Part shown: piece after piece, positions 50,763 through 59,505 of the stretch
How the letters are laid out: every line of letters starts with the position of its first letter
Position numbering within the stretch: position 1 is the stretch's first letter
Made by a program: the position numbers and the translations under genes
The notes under the pieces: model-generated
Databases searched by the model: none
What the model saw: the letters and a program-made list of their open reading frames with translations, nothing else
What the model was told of the DNA's origin: nothing
Source of the DNA: Gaiellasilicea sp963707575
GTDB taxonomy: Bacteria > Actinomycetota > Thermoleophilia > Gaiellales > Gaiellaceae
DNA: 64,000 nt
Direction of reading: 5' to 3'
NCBI GenBank assembly: GCA_963707575.1
Contig: OY970171.1
Location: 558,001-622,000, forward strand

Positions 50763-51122
50763 TCAACGGCGATCGAGCAGCAGGACGACGAGCACACCAA
50801 CCGCGACGAGCACGAGCGCGACGATCGCGAGCGCGGTCAGGACGAGCGCGAGCACGGGCACCAGCACGACCACGAGCTGCGAGACGGCGGCGATCCAGGA
50901 GCCCTCGCGCACGGCCACGTTCCGATGACCGCGGCCCACGCCGACGTAGAGCACGAACGCACCGGCAGCCAGCACGAGCACGGTCCACCATGGAATCGCG
51001 TCGAAGAGCACAAGGATGCCCTCGGTGAGCACGATCCCGAGCACCAGGTGCCACCGCCGCTCGTGGAAAAGCGTGCCGAGGCGCCCCTGCCCGTGCTCGA
51101 TCGGCGCCGTCGAACCTTCCAC
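50763..51122 (-). CDS. Membrane protein, hypothetical, 119 aa
   Basis: A 119-residue protein with four hydrophobic segments: HLVLGIVLTEGILVLFDAI, WTVLVLAAGAFVLYVGVG, QLVVVLVPVLALVLTALA and IVALVLVAVGVLVVLLL. Charged N-terminus. GTG start lies 6 nt below TACGTT. No family recognised; lies between ispE and tRNA-Gln. Confidence 0.75.
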   Translation of the reverse strand: MEGSTAPIEHGQGRLGTLFHERRWHLVLGIVLTEGILVLFDAIPWWTVLVLAAGAFVLYVGVGRGHRNVAVREGSWIAAVSQLVVVLVPVLALVLTALAIVALVLVAVGVLVVLLLDRR

Positions 51123-51128
51123 GACGAA

Positions 51129-51134
51129 AACGTA
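51129..51134 (-). promoter_or_regulatory. -10 box TACGTT, leaderless
   Basis: TACGTT lies 6 nt upstream of the GTG at 51122. Confidence 0.5.
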
Positions 51135-51139
51135 GCGGC

Positions 51140-51958
51140 TCAGCCGTACCAGGTCGGAACGGTGAGCCAGGTGCGACCGGCCCCCGAGACGGCGCGCTGC
51201 GCGGCCACGGCGACGCGCCGGTGGTGGAAGAGGCCGTACACCGCGGGGCCTGCGCCGGAGACGTCGGCGCGAAATGCGCCGAGGCGGAGCAGCTCGTCGG
51301 AGAGCGGCGCGCTCGCGAGGTCGTTCGGCGGCAGCGCGGCCAGGTCCCGCGGTCGCCGCACCCGCTCGAGCGCGCGCTCGAGCGCGGCGAGACGCTCGTT
51401 CCAGCCCGCGGGGCCGTCCCGCTCGTCGAAGCGCCGGTAGACGGCGGCTGTCGACTCCTTGACGGCGCCGTGCGGGAGCAGGAGGAGCACCCAGTAGTCC
51501 TGTGGCAGGTCGAGCGGAACGAGTTCGGAGCCGTCGCCGCGCCCCAGCTGCGGCCCGTCACCGAGGAAGAAGGGCACGTCGGCGCCGACCCCTGCCGCGA
51601 GGGCGTGGAGCGCGCCGGGGTCGAGCGGCTCCGGCAACGTCTCGTTCGCGAGCCTGAGCGCGGTGGCCGCGTCGGAGCTGCCGCCGCCGAGGCCGGCCGC
51701 GACGGGAATGCGCTTCGTCAGGATCGCGCGCCAGGCGGGTTCGACCCCTGCAGCCGCAGCGAGCTGCTCGAGCGCGGTGCGGACGAGCGTGTCGCCGTCG
51801 AAGCCCTCGACGGTGAGCGACGGCGCGGGCGCAAGCGCGACCCGGTCGCCGACGTCGATTCGCTGGAGAACCGTTGCGACCTCGTGCTTGCCGTCAGGGC
51901 GTGTCGGGCCGACGACGAGCGCGAGGTTCAGCTTCGCGGGAGCGGGTGCGCGCTTCAC
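51140..51958 (-). CDS. ispE: 4-(cytidine 5'-diphospho)-2-C-methyl-D-erythritol kinase
   Basis: A 272-residue GHMP kinase of the MEP isoprenoid pathway. N-terminal RAPAPAKLNLALVVGPTRPDGKHEV (substrate Lys), ATP loop IPVAAGLGGGSSDAATALRLAN, GADVPFFLGDGPQLGRGDG, and C-terminal DVSGAGPAVYGLF. GTG start overlaps the rsmA stop by 4 nt; the order metG-tatD-rsmA-ispE is classic for actinobacteria. Confidence 0.95.
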   Translation of the reverse strand: MKRAPAPAKLNLALVVGPTRPDGKHEVATVLQRIDVGDRVALAPAPSLTVEGFDGDTLVRTALEQLAAAAGVEPAWRAILTKRIPVAAGLGGGSSDAATALRLANETLPEPLDPGALHALAAGVGADVPFFLGDGPQLGRGDGSELVPLDLPQDYWVLLLLPHGAVKESTAAVYRRFDERDGPAGWNERLAALERALERVRRPRDLAALPPNDLASAPLSDELLRLGAFRADVSGAGPAVYGLFHHRRVAVAAQRAVSGAGRTWLTVPTWYG

Positions 51959-52722
51959 AGCGCTTCGGTCAACGCAACGAACTCGTGGGGCTCGAGCGCC
52001 TCCGCGCGCGTGGCGGGGTCGCGCCCGATCGCGGCGAGAGCCGCAGCTCCCTGCGCCCGCGTGGCCGCGCCGGCCAGCTCGAGCGAGTTCGGCAGCGTCT
52101 TGCGCCGGTGCGCGAAGGCGGCCTCGACGATCTCCTTGACGCGCTCGAAGCGCGGCGGGAGGTCGACGCGCCGAAAAGCGACGAGCGCCGAGTCGACGTT
52201 CGGCGGCGGCCGGAAGACGGTGCGCGCGACGGCGTGGAAGCCGGTGCGACGAGCCGCGAGCTGGACGAGCACGGACACCGCCCCGTACGCCTTCGTGGAG
52301 GGAGCGGCGAAGAACCGATCTGCCACCTCGCGCTGCACCATCACGCACCAGAGCTGGAGCGCAGGCTGCCTGGACAGGCTCTCGGCCACGATCGGGGTGG
52401 CGACGTTGTAGGGCAGGTTCGCCACGAGCTTCGTTGGCTGTGGGCGCAGCGCCGCGAGATCGAGCCGGAGCGCGTCGCCCCAGTGCAGATCGACGTTGTC
52501 GCGGGCCTCGAGGTCGCCGAGTCGTGGTGCCAAAGACCGGTCGAGCTCGACCGCGTGCACGTGCCGGACGCAGTCCGCAAGCCGACGCGTGAGCACCCCC
52601 AGGCCCGGTCCGATCTCGAGGGCGACGTCGTCGGGCCCGAGCTCGGCGAGACGCTCGATCACACCAAGGATGTTCTCGTCGGCCAGGAAGTGCTGGCCGA
52701 GCTCCTTCTTCGGGATGGTCAC
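51955..52722 (-). CDS. rsmA: 16S rRNA dimethyladenosine transferase RsmA (KsgA)
   Basis: A 255-residue methyltransferase that dimethylates two adjacent adenines in helix 45 of 16S rRNA. Motifs: KKELGQHFLADENILGVI, ALEIGPGLGVLTRRLAD (SAM loop), HAVELDRSLAPRL, catalytic NLPYNVATPI, and VQREVADRFFAAPSTKAYGAVSV. C-terminal helical domain with HRRKTLPNSLEL. ATG overlaps the tatD stop by 4 nt. Confidence 0.96.
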   Translation of the reverse strand: MTIPKKELGQHFLADENILGVIERLAELGPDDVALEIGPGLGVLTRRLADCVRHVHAVELDRSLAPRLGDLEARDNVDLHWGDALRLDLAALRPQPTKLVANLPYNVATPIVAESLSRQPALQLWCVMVQREVADRFFAAPSTKAYGAVSVLVQLAARRTGFHAVARTVFRPPPNVDSALVAFRRVDLPPRFERVKEIVEAAFAHRRKTLPNSLELAGAATRAQGAAALAAIGRDPATRAEALEPHEFVALTEAL

Positions 52723-53462
52723 GGCAGGCCGAACGCGTCCCGTGCGTTGGCCTCGATGCGCGCGCCGAGCTCATCGGCATCCTCGCCGCGCACGGTGGCC
52801 AGGGCGGCCACGGTGTGGACGACGTTGGCAGGCTCGTTCGGCCGGCCGCGGAGGGGCTGCGGCGCGAGGTAGGGGCTGTCCGTCTCGGCGAGGATGCGGT
52901 CGGGCGCAACCTGCGCCGCCGCCGCCCGCAGCTCGGGCGCCTTCGGGAAGGTGACGTTCCCGGCGAACGAAACGTAGTAGCCCCGCTCGAGCGCCGCCGG
53001 CAGCAGCCCCGGATCCGAGAAGCAGTGCAGGACGACGCGGCCGCCGAACCCGTCGAGCACGTCGGCCGTCTCCCGTGTCGCGTCGCGGCTGTGGATCACG
53101 AGCGGCAACCCGAGCTCTTCTGCGAGCGCGACCTGCGCCTCGAAGAGCCGGCGCTGGTCTGCGGGCTCCGCGTGCCGGTAGAAGTTGTCGAGCCCCGTCT
53201 CGCCGACCGCGACGACCTTGGGATGGCGCAGCAGCTCGCGGAGCTCGCCGACGCGCTCCGCTTCGCTCGACGAGGCCCGGTGCGGGTCGATCCCGAGCGC
53301 GGCGTAGACCCCCTCTCCAGCGACGGCGAGCGCCAGGGCGGCCCGGCACGACTCGATCCCCGTTCCGATCGTGACGACGCTCGTCACGCCGGCCTCGCGC
53401 GCACGCGCGAGCGCCGCTCGGGGATCCTCGAGCGCGTCGAGGTGCGCGTGCGTGTCGATCAC
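52719..53462 (-). CDS. tatD: TatD-family DNase
   Basis: A 247-residue metal-dependent hydrolase (TIM barrel). Metal sites: MIDTHAHLDAL (HxH), AVGETGLDNFYRH, LVIHSRDATRETADVL, LHCFSDPGLL and ILAETDSPYLAPQPLRG. Typically a 3'-5' nuclease acting on damaged DNA or RNA. Sits between metG and rsmA with 4-nt overlaps on both sides. Confidence 0.95.
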   Translation of the reverse strand: MIDTHAHLDALEDPRAALARAREAGVTSVVTIGTGIESCRAALALAVAGEGVYAALGIDPHRASSSEAERVGELRELLRHPKVVAVGETGLDNFYRHAEPADQRRLFEAQVALAEELGLPLVIHSRDATRETADVLDGFGGRVVLHCFSDPGLLPAALERGYYVSFAGNVTFPKAPELRAAAAQVAPDRILAETDSPYLAPQPLRGRPNEPANVVHTVAALATVRGEDADELGARIEANARDAFGLP

Positions 53463-54970
53463 GCTGCGGGCGCGGGTGCGTCGATCCGCGGGAAGAGCGG
53501 AGCCGCCGCCTCGATCCCGGTCGCCGGCTCGGTGCGACCATAGGCCACGTTCTCCCAGGCGAGGTCGAGCGGCTGGCCGAGCGCCGTGAGAATCCGTTCC
53601 GCGGTGTCGGGGAGATACGCGGCGAGCGCGATCGCAGCAATGCGCAGCCCGTCGGCGAGCTCGTAGAGCGCCTGGTCGAGGTCGCCGCTCCGAGCCTCGT
53701 CCTTGGCGAGCTCCCAGGGCTTCGTCTGCTCGACGTGACGATTGAGGCCGCGGACGTACTCCCAGATCGTCTCGAGCGCGCCCGTGACCTCCCAGCGGTC
53801 GAATGCGGCCGGGATCTCGTCCTGCAAGGCCCGCGCAGCGGCCGCGAGCTCCCCGCCCTCGTCGAGCGCCGAGGTCAGCTCGCCGTCGCGGTAGCGAGCG
53901 ATCATCGCCGTCGTGCGCGAGACCAGGTTGCCCAAGTCGTTCGCCAGCTCCCGGTCGTAGCGCTCGTGGAAGCTGTCGATCGTCACGTCGGTGTCCTGTC
54001 CGAGCTGGACGATCCGCACGACCCAGAAGCGGATCGGATCGACGCCGTAGATGTCGATCAGGTCGAACGGATCGACGGCGTTGCCGAGGGACTTCGAGAT
54101 CTTCTGGTTATTGATGTTCAGGTAGCCGTGGACGAACAGCTGCTGCGGCGGCTCGTACCCGGCGGAGAGCAGCATCGCCGGCCAGTAGACGCAGTGGAAG
54201 CGCAGGATGTCCTTCGCGAGCAGGTGTCGCGCGGGCCAGAGCCGAAGGTCGGCGCCGGGCGCGTAGCTGAGCGCGCTCAGGTAGTTGATCAGCGCATCGG
54301 CCCACACGTAGGCGACCTGATCCGGATCCCACGGGATCGGAATCCCCCACGTCTGCGTGGCCCGGCTGATCGAGAAGTCGCGCAGCCCGCCCGCGATGAA
54401 GCTCTTCGCCTCGTTCGCGCGGAAGGCGGGCTGCACGAAGTCGGGTCGCTCCTCGTAGAGCCGAAGCAAGCGGTCCTGGTAGGCAGAGAGCCGGAAGAAC
54501 CAGTTCTTCTCCTCCAGCCACTCCGGCTCGATGTTGTGCTCCGGGCACTTGCCGTCGACGAGCTCCGACTCGGTCTTGAAGGCCTCGCAGCCGACGCAGT
54601 AGAGGCCGGCGTAGACGTCCTGATAGACGTCGCCGTTGTCGTAGATCCGTTGGAGGAAGTCCTGGACGAATGCCTTGTGCCCGTCATCGGTGGTCCTGAT
54701 GAAGAAGTCGATCGACGCGTTGACGCGAGCCGGGAGCTCCTGCCAGGCCCCGACGATCCCGTCGACGTACTCCTGGGGTGTGAGCCCTTGCTCCTTGGCA
54801 ACGCGCGCGACCTTGTCCGCGTGCTCGTCGACCCCGGTCAAGTAGAACGTCTGCTCGCCCCGCTGCCGGTGATGGCGCACCAGGATGTCGCCCACGATCG
54901 TCGTGTACGCGTGGCCGATGTGCGGCGTCGAGTTGACGTAGTAGATGGGGGTCGTCAGGTAGTAGGTCAT
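53459..54970 (-). CDS. metG: Methionyl-tRNA synthetase
   Basis: A 503-residue class I synthetase, MetG2-type without C-terminal tRNA-binding domain. Motifs: TPIYYVNSTPHIGHAYTTIVGD (HIGH), a zinc knuckle with YCVGCEAFKTESELVDGKCPEH, and KISKSLGNAVDP (KMSKS variant). ATG at 54970 is preferred to 55027 because the conserved YYLTTPIYY begins there and TATCAT lies 8 nt upstream. Confidence 0.96.
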   Translation of the reverse strand: MTYYLTTPIYYVNSTPHIGHAYTTIVGDILVRHHRQRGEQTFYLTGVDEHADKVARVAKEQGLTPQEYVDGIVGAWQELPARVNASIDFFIRTTDDGHKAFVQDFLQRIYDNGDVYQDVYAGLYCVGCEAFKTESELVDGKCPEHNIEPEWLEEKNWFFRLSAYQDRLLRLYEERPDFVQPAFRANEAKSFIAGGLRDFSISRATQTWGIPIPWDPDQVAYVWADALINYLSALSYAPGADLRLWPARHLLAKDILRFHCVYWPAMLLSAGYEPPQQLFVHGYLNINNQKISKSLGNAVDPFDLIDIYGVDPIRFWVVRIVQLGQDTDVTIDSFHERYDRELANDLGNLVSRTTAMIARYRDGELTSALDEGGELAAAARALQDEIPAAFDRWEVTGALETIWEYVRGLNRHVEQTKPWELAKDEARSGDLDQALYELADGLRIAAIALAAYLPDTAERILTALGQPLDLAWENVAYGRTEPATGIEAAAPLFPRIDAPAPAA

Positions 54971-56120
54971 CACTGCTGATGATAGGCACAGGCCTGCGGC
55001 CGTCCCACTGCGCGCGACGGCGGGCACGCCGGACCAGGGCGAGGCCGAAGCCGAGCACGAGCGCGAGCACGACCAACGCAGCCGGAGGCGGAGCCGTGCG
55101 TTCGCCCGGAGCAGGCGGGCCGGCCGGCACGCCCGCCGTCGTGTCGGGGGAGTGAGTGGTCGCCCAGATGACGCGTCGGCCGTGCTCGACCGGTTCGTGA
55201 CGCCTCGTCGGTGCGCGACGTCGCCCGCCCCCTGCCGTCGGACCGGCCGAGCGGTCCGACGCGCGAGGCCGCGGCTTCGCCGGCCGCAGCCCGGCCGGCG
55301 CGAGCCGGCCTCGAGCGGCCGCTCGGGCGGGGCGCTGCGACGGCTCGGGCACCGGTGGTCGTAGGGCAGGAGCGGGTCGCGGCCGGAGTCGCGGCCGACG
55401 TCCCGCAGCCGGCGCGACCTCTGCGCGGGCCTCGACGCGCGTCACGCGCTCCGGCCGCGGCGACCCCGCCCCAGCCCGCTCGGCCGACCGGACCGCGGGG
55501 ACCGGGACGCGCTCCGCGCCGTCCCCGCCGACCGGTGCGACTGCCTTCGTGGCCTCCGGTTCCGGGGCAAGCGCGGGTGGCGGCTCGGGCGCGGCCGGCG
55601 CCGCCTCGCCGCTCGCGCGCACCGGTTCGGGGGCGGGAGCGGGCACGGCGACCGGTGCGGGCGCCGGCGTGGGCAGGAACCCGAGCGGGTCGACGTAGCC
55701 GTCGGGGTCGGCTGTGAGCCGCACGCCCAGGTGCACGTGGGGCTCGACGGTCGCGGGGTCGGCGCTCGACCCGCTCCGGCCGACGACGTCGCCCTCGGCC
55801 ACCGCTGCGCCCCGTGCGACGACGATCTCGGCGAGCTGGAGCAGCGTCACCGAGTAGCCGTCAGCCGTCTGGATCGTCAGTGCGCGGCCGCCCTGCGGGA
55901 GCGAGCCCACGAAGGAGACGCTCCCGCCCGCAGGCGCGCGCACCTCGCTGCCGACGGGGACGCCGATATCGACGCCGCGGTGCTGTCCGCCCGCGTACGG
56001 ATCCGGGCCGACGGAGAACGGCCGCAGCCGCGGACCGTCAGCGGGCCAGGACCAACCGAGCGCAGTCGGAGCCACGACGAGCGTGGCGAGCACGACCGCG
56101 GCAGAGAGCACTCGTCGCAT
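54970..56120 (-). CDS. M23-family (LytM) peptidase with membrane-anchored tail; 3' end uncertain
   Basis: An exported protein of about 383 residues. Signal peptide MRRVLSAAVVLATLVVAPTALG, then an M23 domain at 25-150 with HRGVDIGVPVGSEVRAPAGGSVSFVG and EPHVHLGVRL (HxH), which cuts or binds peptidoglycan. A Pro/Ala/Arg-rich linker covers 150-330, and a C-terminal hydrophobic helix is ALVVLALVLGFGLALV with a basic stop. As sequenced the frame continues to 54684 over the first 287 nt of metG, which is unlikely. A one-base deficit after the helix would end the gene at the TGA touching the metG ATG. Confidence 0.75.
54979..54984 (-). promoter_or_regulatory. -10 box TATCAT, leaderless
   Basis: TATCAT lies 8 nt upstream of the metG ATG, heading the metG-tatD-rsmA-ispE operon. 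Confidence 0.5.
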
Positions 56121-56177
56121 AGGGCGCTCGCCTCCGTGTGCGTGGATGACAACCTGGCTCCACGCTAGCGGCGTCGC

Positions 56178-56993
56178 TCAGTCGCTTTGCAACGATTCTC
56201 GGTACAGAGTGTTACGAGAGCTGCGCGTCAGCCGCGCGACCACGTCCGCGGCCTGTCTCCTCGGGACACCGGCGGCCACGAGCTCGGTGACCGCACCGAG
56301 CGCGGCCTCGCCTCCGGGGTCGGCCGAGACGGGCTCGGCGCCCCCCAGCACGAGCGTGATCTCGCCCTTCGGTGCCTCGCTGAAGCGCCGCGCCAGCTCG
56401 GCCGCGCTCCCGCGCACGACCTCCTCGAACCGCTTCGTCAGCTCGCGGCACACCGCCACGGTCCGCTCCGGAGCAGCGGCTGCGAGCGAGCGCAAGGTGG
56501 CAGGCAACCGCTTGGGCGACTCGAAGGCGACTGCGGGGTAGGGCCACCCGGCCAGCTCCGCCCAGAGAGCTGCGAGTGCCTTCTCGCCCCGCGGCAGGTA
56601 GCCGACGAACTGGTGGCGCTCGCCGGAGAGGCCGCTCGCGACGAGCGCGGTCTCGACCGCCGAAGGCCCGGGCAGCACCGTCACGGGAACGCCGGCCTCG
56701 AGCGCGGCGACGATCAGCCGCGCGCCCGGGTCGTTCACACCCGGCAGGCCCGCGTCGCTCACGAGCGCGACGCGCTCCCCGGCCATGAGCCGGGGCACGA
56801 GCTCGGCGGTGCGCGCAGCCTCGTTGTGCCGGTGGTAGCTGAGCAGCCGCGCCTCGATGCCGTGACGCACGAGCAGGCCGCGCGTGTGTCTCGTGTCCTC
56901 GCAGAGGACGACGTCGGCCTCGGCGAGCTCACGCAGGACGCGCAGCGTCACATCCTCGAGGTTGCCGATCGGCGTCGCGCAGACGGAGAGCAC
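56178..56993 (-). CDS. rsmI: 16S rRNA (cytidine-1402 2'-O)-methyltransferase RsmI
   Basis: A 271-residue tetrapyrrole-methylase-fold enzyme. Motifs: SVCATPIGNLEDVTLRVLREL, VLCEDTRHTRGLLVRHGI, LVSDAGLPGVNDPG, VTVLPGPSAVETALVASGL and FVGYLPRGEKA. GTG start. C-terminal helical extension QAADVVARLTRSSRNTLYRESL. Lies 9 nt downstream of the ROK kinase gene. Confidence 0.95.
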   Translation of the reverse strand: MLSVCATPIGNLEDVTLRVLRELAEADVVLCEDTRHTRGLLVRHGIEARLLSYHRHNEAARTAELVPRLMAGERVALVSDAGLPGVNDPGARLIVAALEAGVPVTVLPGPSAVETALVASGLSGERHQFVGYLPRGEKALAALWAELAGWPYPAVAFESPKRLPATLRSLAAAAPERTVAVCRELTKRFEEVVRGSAAELARRFSEAPKGEITLVLGGAEPVSADPGGEAALGAVTELVAAGVPRRQAADVVARLTRSSRNTLYRESLQSD

Positions 56994-57002
56994 GCGACGG
57001 CC

Positions 57003-57920
57003 TCAGCGCTCGCCGTCGAGCTCCGCGAACCCGACGAGACCGGCCCCGATCAGCCCGGCGTCCGGTCCGAGTGCCGCCTCGACGATCCGCAGGCCGGCAC
57101 GCGCCGGCGGGAGCGCCTCCCGGCGCGCGACCTCCAGTGCAGGAGCCAACAGAAAGTCGGCGGCGGCGCTGCCGAAGCCGCCGCCCACGATCACGAGCTC
57201 GACACCGAACACGTTCACGAGCGAGCCGATGCCCACGCCGAGCAGGTGCCCCATCGCCGCCAGCGCCGCCAGCGCATCGTCAGCGCCCGTCCCTGCCCGG
57301 TCGACGAGCTGCTCGGCCGTCGCACCCGGCCCCCAGAGCTCGGCGGCGGCGCGATCGGCGGCATTCCCGGAGACGAGGGTCTCCAGGTGCCCCCGCCCCG
57401 TGCAGGTGCCCTGGCAGGGCGGGCCGTCGGCGACGACGACGTAATGCCCGAGCTCCGCCCAGCCGTGGAAGAGCGCGCCTTCCAGCACGACGCCGCCACC
57501 CACTCCCGTGCCGAGCGTCAGCAGCATCAGCTCGTCGACGCCCGCGCCGGCACCGTGTTTCCACTCGGCCAGTGCGGCGGCGTTCGCGTCGTTCTCCACG
57601 GCCGCCGGCACGCCGAAGCGCGTCGCCAGCCGGTCGCCGAGCGAGACCCCGGCCAGCGGGATGTTGGTCGAGTCGAGCGAGCGCCCCGTGCGTCGGTCGA
57701 GAACCGAGGGGATCGCGCAGCCGATCGCGCCCACCCCGTCCCCGAACACCGCCGTGACGGCGGACTCGATGCCGTCCAGGAGCGCGTCCGCCGAGCCCGT
57801 CGGCGTCGGGACCTCGCAGCGGTCGTGGACGGTGCCTTCGCGGTCGAGCAACCCGGCCAGGATCTTCGTGCCGCCGAGATCGACACCGACGACGCGCTGG
57901 GTGGAGGACGGGCGTCCCAC
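57003..57920 (-). CDS. ROK-family sugar kinase (glucokinase-like)
   Basis: A 305-residue ROK protein without N-terminal DNA-binding domain, hence a kinase. ATP loop VVGVDLGGTKILAGLLDREG, catalytic Asp in VENDANAAALAEW, LLTLGTGVGGGVVLEGAL, and GWAELGHYVVV. The zinc motif CxCGxxGCxE reads CQGTCTGRGHLETLVSG, with His in place of one Cys. Probably phosphorylates glucose or a related hexose. Divergent from the LCP gene. Confidence 0.9.
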   Translation of the reverse strand: MGRPSSTQRVVGVDLGGTKILAGLLDREGTVHDRCEVPTPTGSADALLDGIESAVTAVFGDGVGAIGCAIPSVLDRRTGRSLDSTNIPLAGVSLGDRLATRFGVPAAVENDANAAALAEWKHGAGAGVDELMLLTLGTGVGGGVVLEGALFHGWAELGHYVVVADGPPCQGTCTGRGHLETLVSGNAADRAAAELWGPGATAEQLVDRAGTGADDALAALAAMGHLLGVGIGSLVNVFGVELVIVGGGFGSAAADFLLAPALEVARREALPPARAGLRIVEAALGPDAGLIGAGLVGFAELDGER

Positions 57921-57946
57921 GAGGCGCGGCTACCATACCCGGCCGG

Positions 57947-59107
57947 ATGGCTGAGGGAGACAAGCCCTACCGGGTCTACAAGGGCGGCAGGACGAAGGGC
58001 AAGGTGCCGCTCGCGACCCGACCGACGAGGGCGACGACCGGCGATGGGGCCGGCCCCGAGCGCCGCAAGGGGCGCCGTTCGCCGCGCTGGGGCCGTCGCG
58101 TGGGCCTGACGATCCTGCTCCTCGGCGTGCTCCTGATCGTGTGGCTCGTCGCGAGCTACCTCTCGTTCCGAAGCGGGGTCGCCGAGGCGAACGACCGGCT
58201 GCCGGCGGGCGTCGAGGCGGGGCTCGCACCGCAGGACGGGCTCGTCATGTCCAACCCGACGCTGATCGTGCTCCTCGGCACGGACGGCGACAGCACCGAG
58301 GCGCGCGCCGACGCGCGGCGGTCGGACTCGATCCTGCTCGTCCGCACCGACCCGGCCCGGCACCGGATCGCCTACCTCTCGATCCCGCGCGACCTGCGCG
58401 TCGAGATCCCTGGCTTTGGCTCGAACAAGATCAACGCCGCCTTCCAGCTCGGCGGCCCGGCGCTCGCCCTGCAGACAATCCGCAGCCTCACGGGACTGCG
58501 CCCCAACCACGTTGCCCTGGTGGACTTCGACGACTTCCGCACGGTCATCGACGCACTCGGCGGGGTCACGGTCGACGTGCCGAAGCCGATCCTCTCCAAC
58601 CGCTTCGACTGTCCCTACTCGACGGAGGGGCGCTGCCAGCAGTGGGAGGGCTGGCGTTTCGAGGCGGGCGAGCAGACGATGGACGGGCGCCGCGCGTTGA
58701 TCTACTCGCGCGTGCGCGAGAACCGGCTCGATCCGGCCGAGAACGACTTGACCCGTGGCACCCGCCAGCAGGAGGTGGTCGAGGCGATGGCCGACGAGCT
58801 GGTCAGCCTAGGCACCTTCGTGAAGCTGCCCTTCATCGGCGACGACCTCGTGGAGCCGCTGACGACCGACCTGAGCGCCGGCGAGCTGTTGCAGCTCGGC
58901 TGGGTCAAGTTCCGCTCGAACTCGAGCCGTGCCCTCCACTGCCGCCTCGGCGGTGAGCTGTCGAGCGACGGGGGCGCGTCGGTGATCCTCGGCGGCGAGG
59001 AGAACTTCGCCACGATCCGGATGTTCCAGGGGCTCTCGGCCCCGCAGCCGCCGCCCCCGGGCCAGCCGCTCGCGGCCGGATGCCTGATCGGCTCCCGCAC
59101 CGGTTAG
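57947..59107 (+). CDS. LytR-CpsA-Psr (LCP) family protein
   Basis: A 386-residue membrane-anchored LCP ligase that transfers glycopolymers from lipid carriers to peptidoglycan. Cytoplasmic basic N-terminus (1-45), one membrane helix (GLTILLLGVLLIVWLVASYL), then the LCP domain: LIVLLGTDGDSTEARADARRSDSILLVRTD (catalytic Asp/Arg), YLSIPRDLRVEIPGFGSNKINAAFQLGG, LDPAENDLTRGTRQQEVVEAM. ATG start with TACCAT 10 nt upstream. Confidence 0.93.
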   Translation: MAEGDKPYRVYKGGRTKGKVPLATRPTRATTGDGAGPERRKGRRSPRWGRRVGLTILLLGVLLIVWLVASYLSFRSGVAEANDRLPAGVEAGLAPQDGLVMSNPTLIVLLGTDGDSTEARADARRSDSILLVRTDPARHRIAYLSIPRDLRVEIPGFGSNKINAAFQLGGPALALQTIRSLTGLRPNHVALVDFDDFRTVIDALGGVTVDVPKPILSNRFDCPYSTEGRCQQWEGWRFEAGEQTMDGRRALIYSRVRENRLDPAENDLTRGTRQQEVVEAMADELVSLGTFVKLPFIGDDLVEPLTTDLSAGELLQLGWVKFRSNSSRALHCRLGGELSSDGGASVILGGEENFATIRMFQGLSAPQPPPPGQPLAAGCLIGSRTG

Positions 59108-59110
59108 GGT

Positions 59111-59123
59111 CGCCCGGAGGGCG
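59111..59123. terminator. Short hairpin between convergent genes
   Basis: CGCCC-GGA-GGGCG, 5-bp stem, lies in the 29-nt gap between the LCP and FmdB stops. Possible weak bidirectional terminator. Confidence 0.3.
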
Positions 59124-59136
59124 CCCTCAGGCGGCG

Positions 59137-59445
59137 CTAGCTGCCGTCGGTCGAAGCGGACTTGGCCTCGCCCGCGGGCTTTGCCTTCTCGCTCGACGAG
59201 GAGGAGCCCTCCGAGGAGGATCCGGAGCCCGAATCGCCGTCCTTGTTCGAGCCCGCCTTGCGGCCCGACCGGCCGTAGTCGGTGGAATAGAACCCCGAGC
59301 CCTTGAAGTGCACCGCGACCGGATACAGCAGCTTCTCGACCGGTCCCTTCCCGCACACCTCGCAGACCTCGGCGGGTGGGTCCGACATACGCTGGAACGT
59401 CTCGAAGGTATGCCCGTCGGGGCAGCGGTACTCGTAGATGGGCAT
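59137..59445 (-). CDS. FmdB-family zinc ribbon protein
   Basis: A 102-residue protein with the FmdB putative regulatory zinc ribbon: MPIYEYRCPDGHTFETFQRM then EVCEVCGKGPVEKLLYPVAVHFKGSGFYSTDY; three Cys and a His provide ligands (RCPDGH, CEVC). The last 40 residues are a Ser/Gly/Lys-rich disordered tail. Function unknown. ATG lies 8 nt below TAGCCT; the longer upstream reading is an antisense shadow. Confidence 0.92.
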   Translation of the reverse strand: MPIYEYRCPDGHTFETFQRMSDPPAEVCEVCGKGPVEKLLYPVAVHFKGSGFYSTDYGRSGRKAGSNKDGDSGSGSSSEGSSSSSEKAKPAGEAKSASTDGS

Positions 59446-59453
59446 GGCGCACA

Positions 59454-59459
59454 AGGCTA
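59454..59459 (-). promoter_or_regulatory. -10 box TAGCCT, leaderless
   Basis: TAGCCT lies 8 nt upstream of the FmdB ATG at 59445. Confidence 0.5.
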
Positions 59460-59505
59460 GCAGCGTGCCTGGAGGGCACTTGGACGAAAATTCGGGCGGA
59501 GGACG

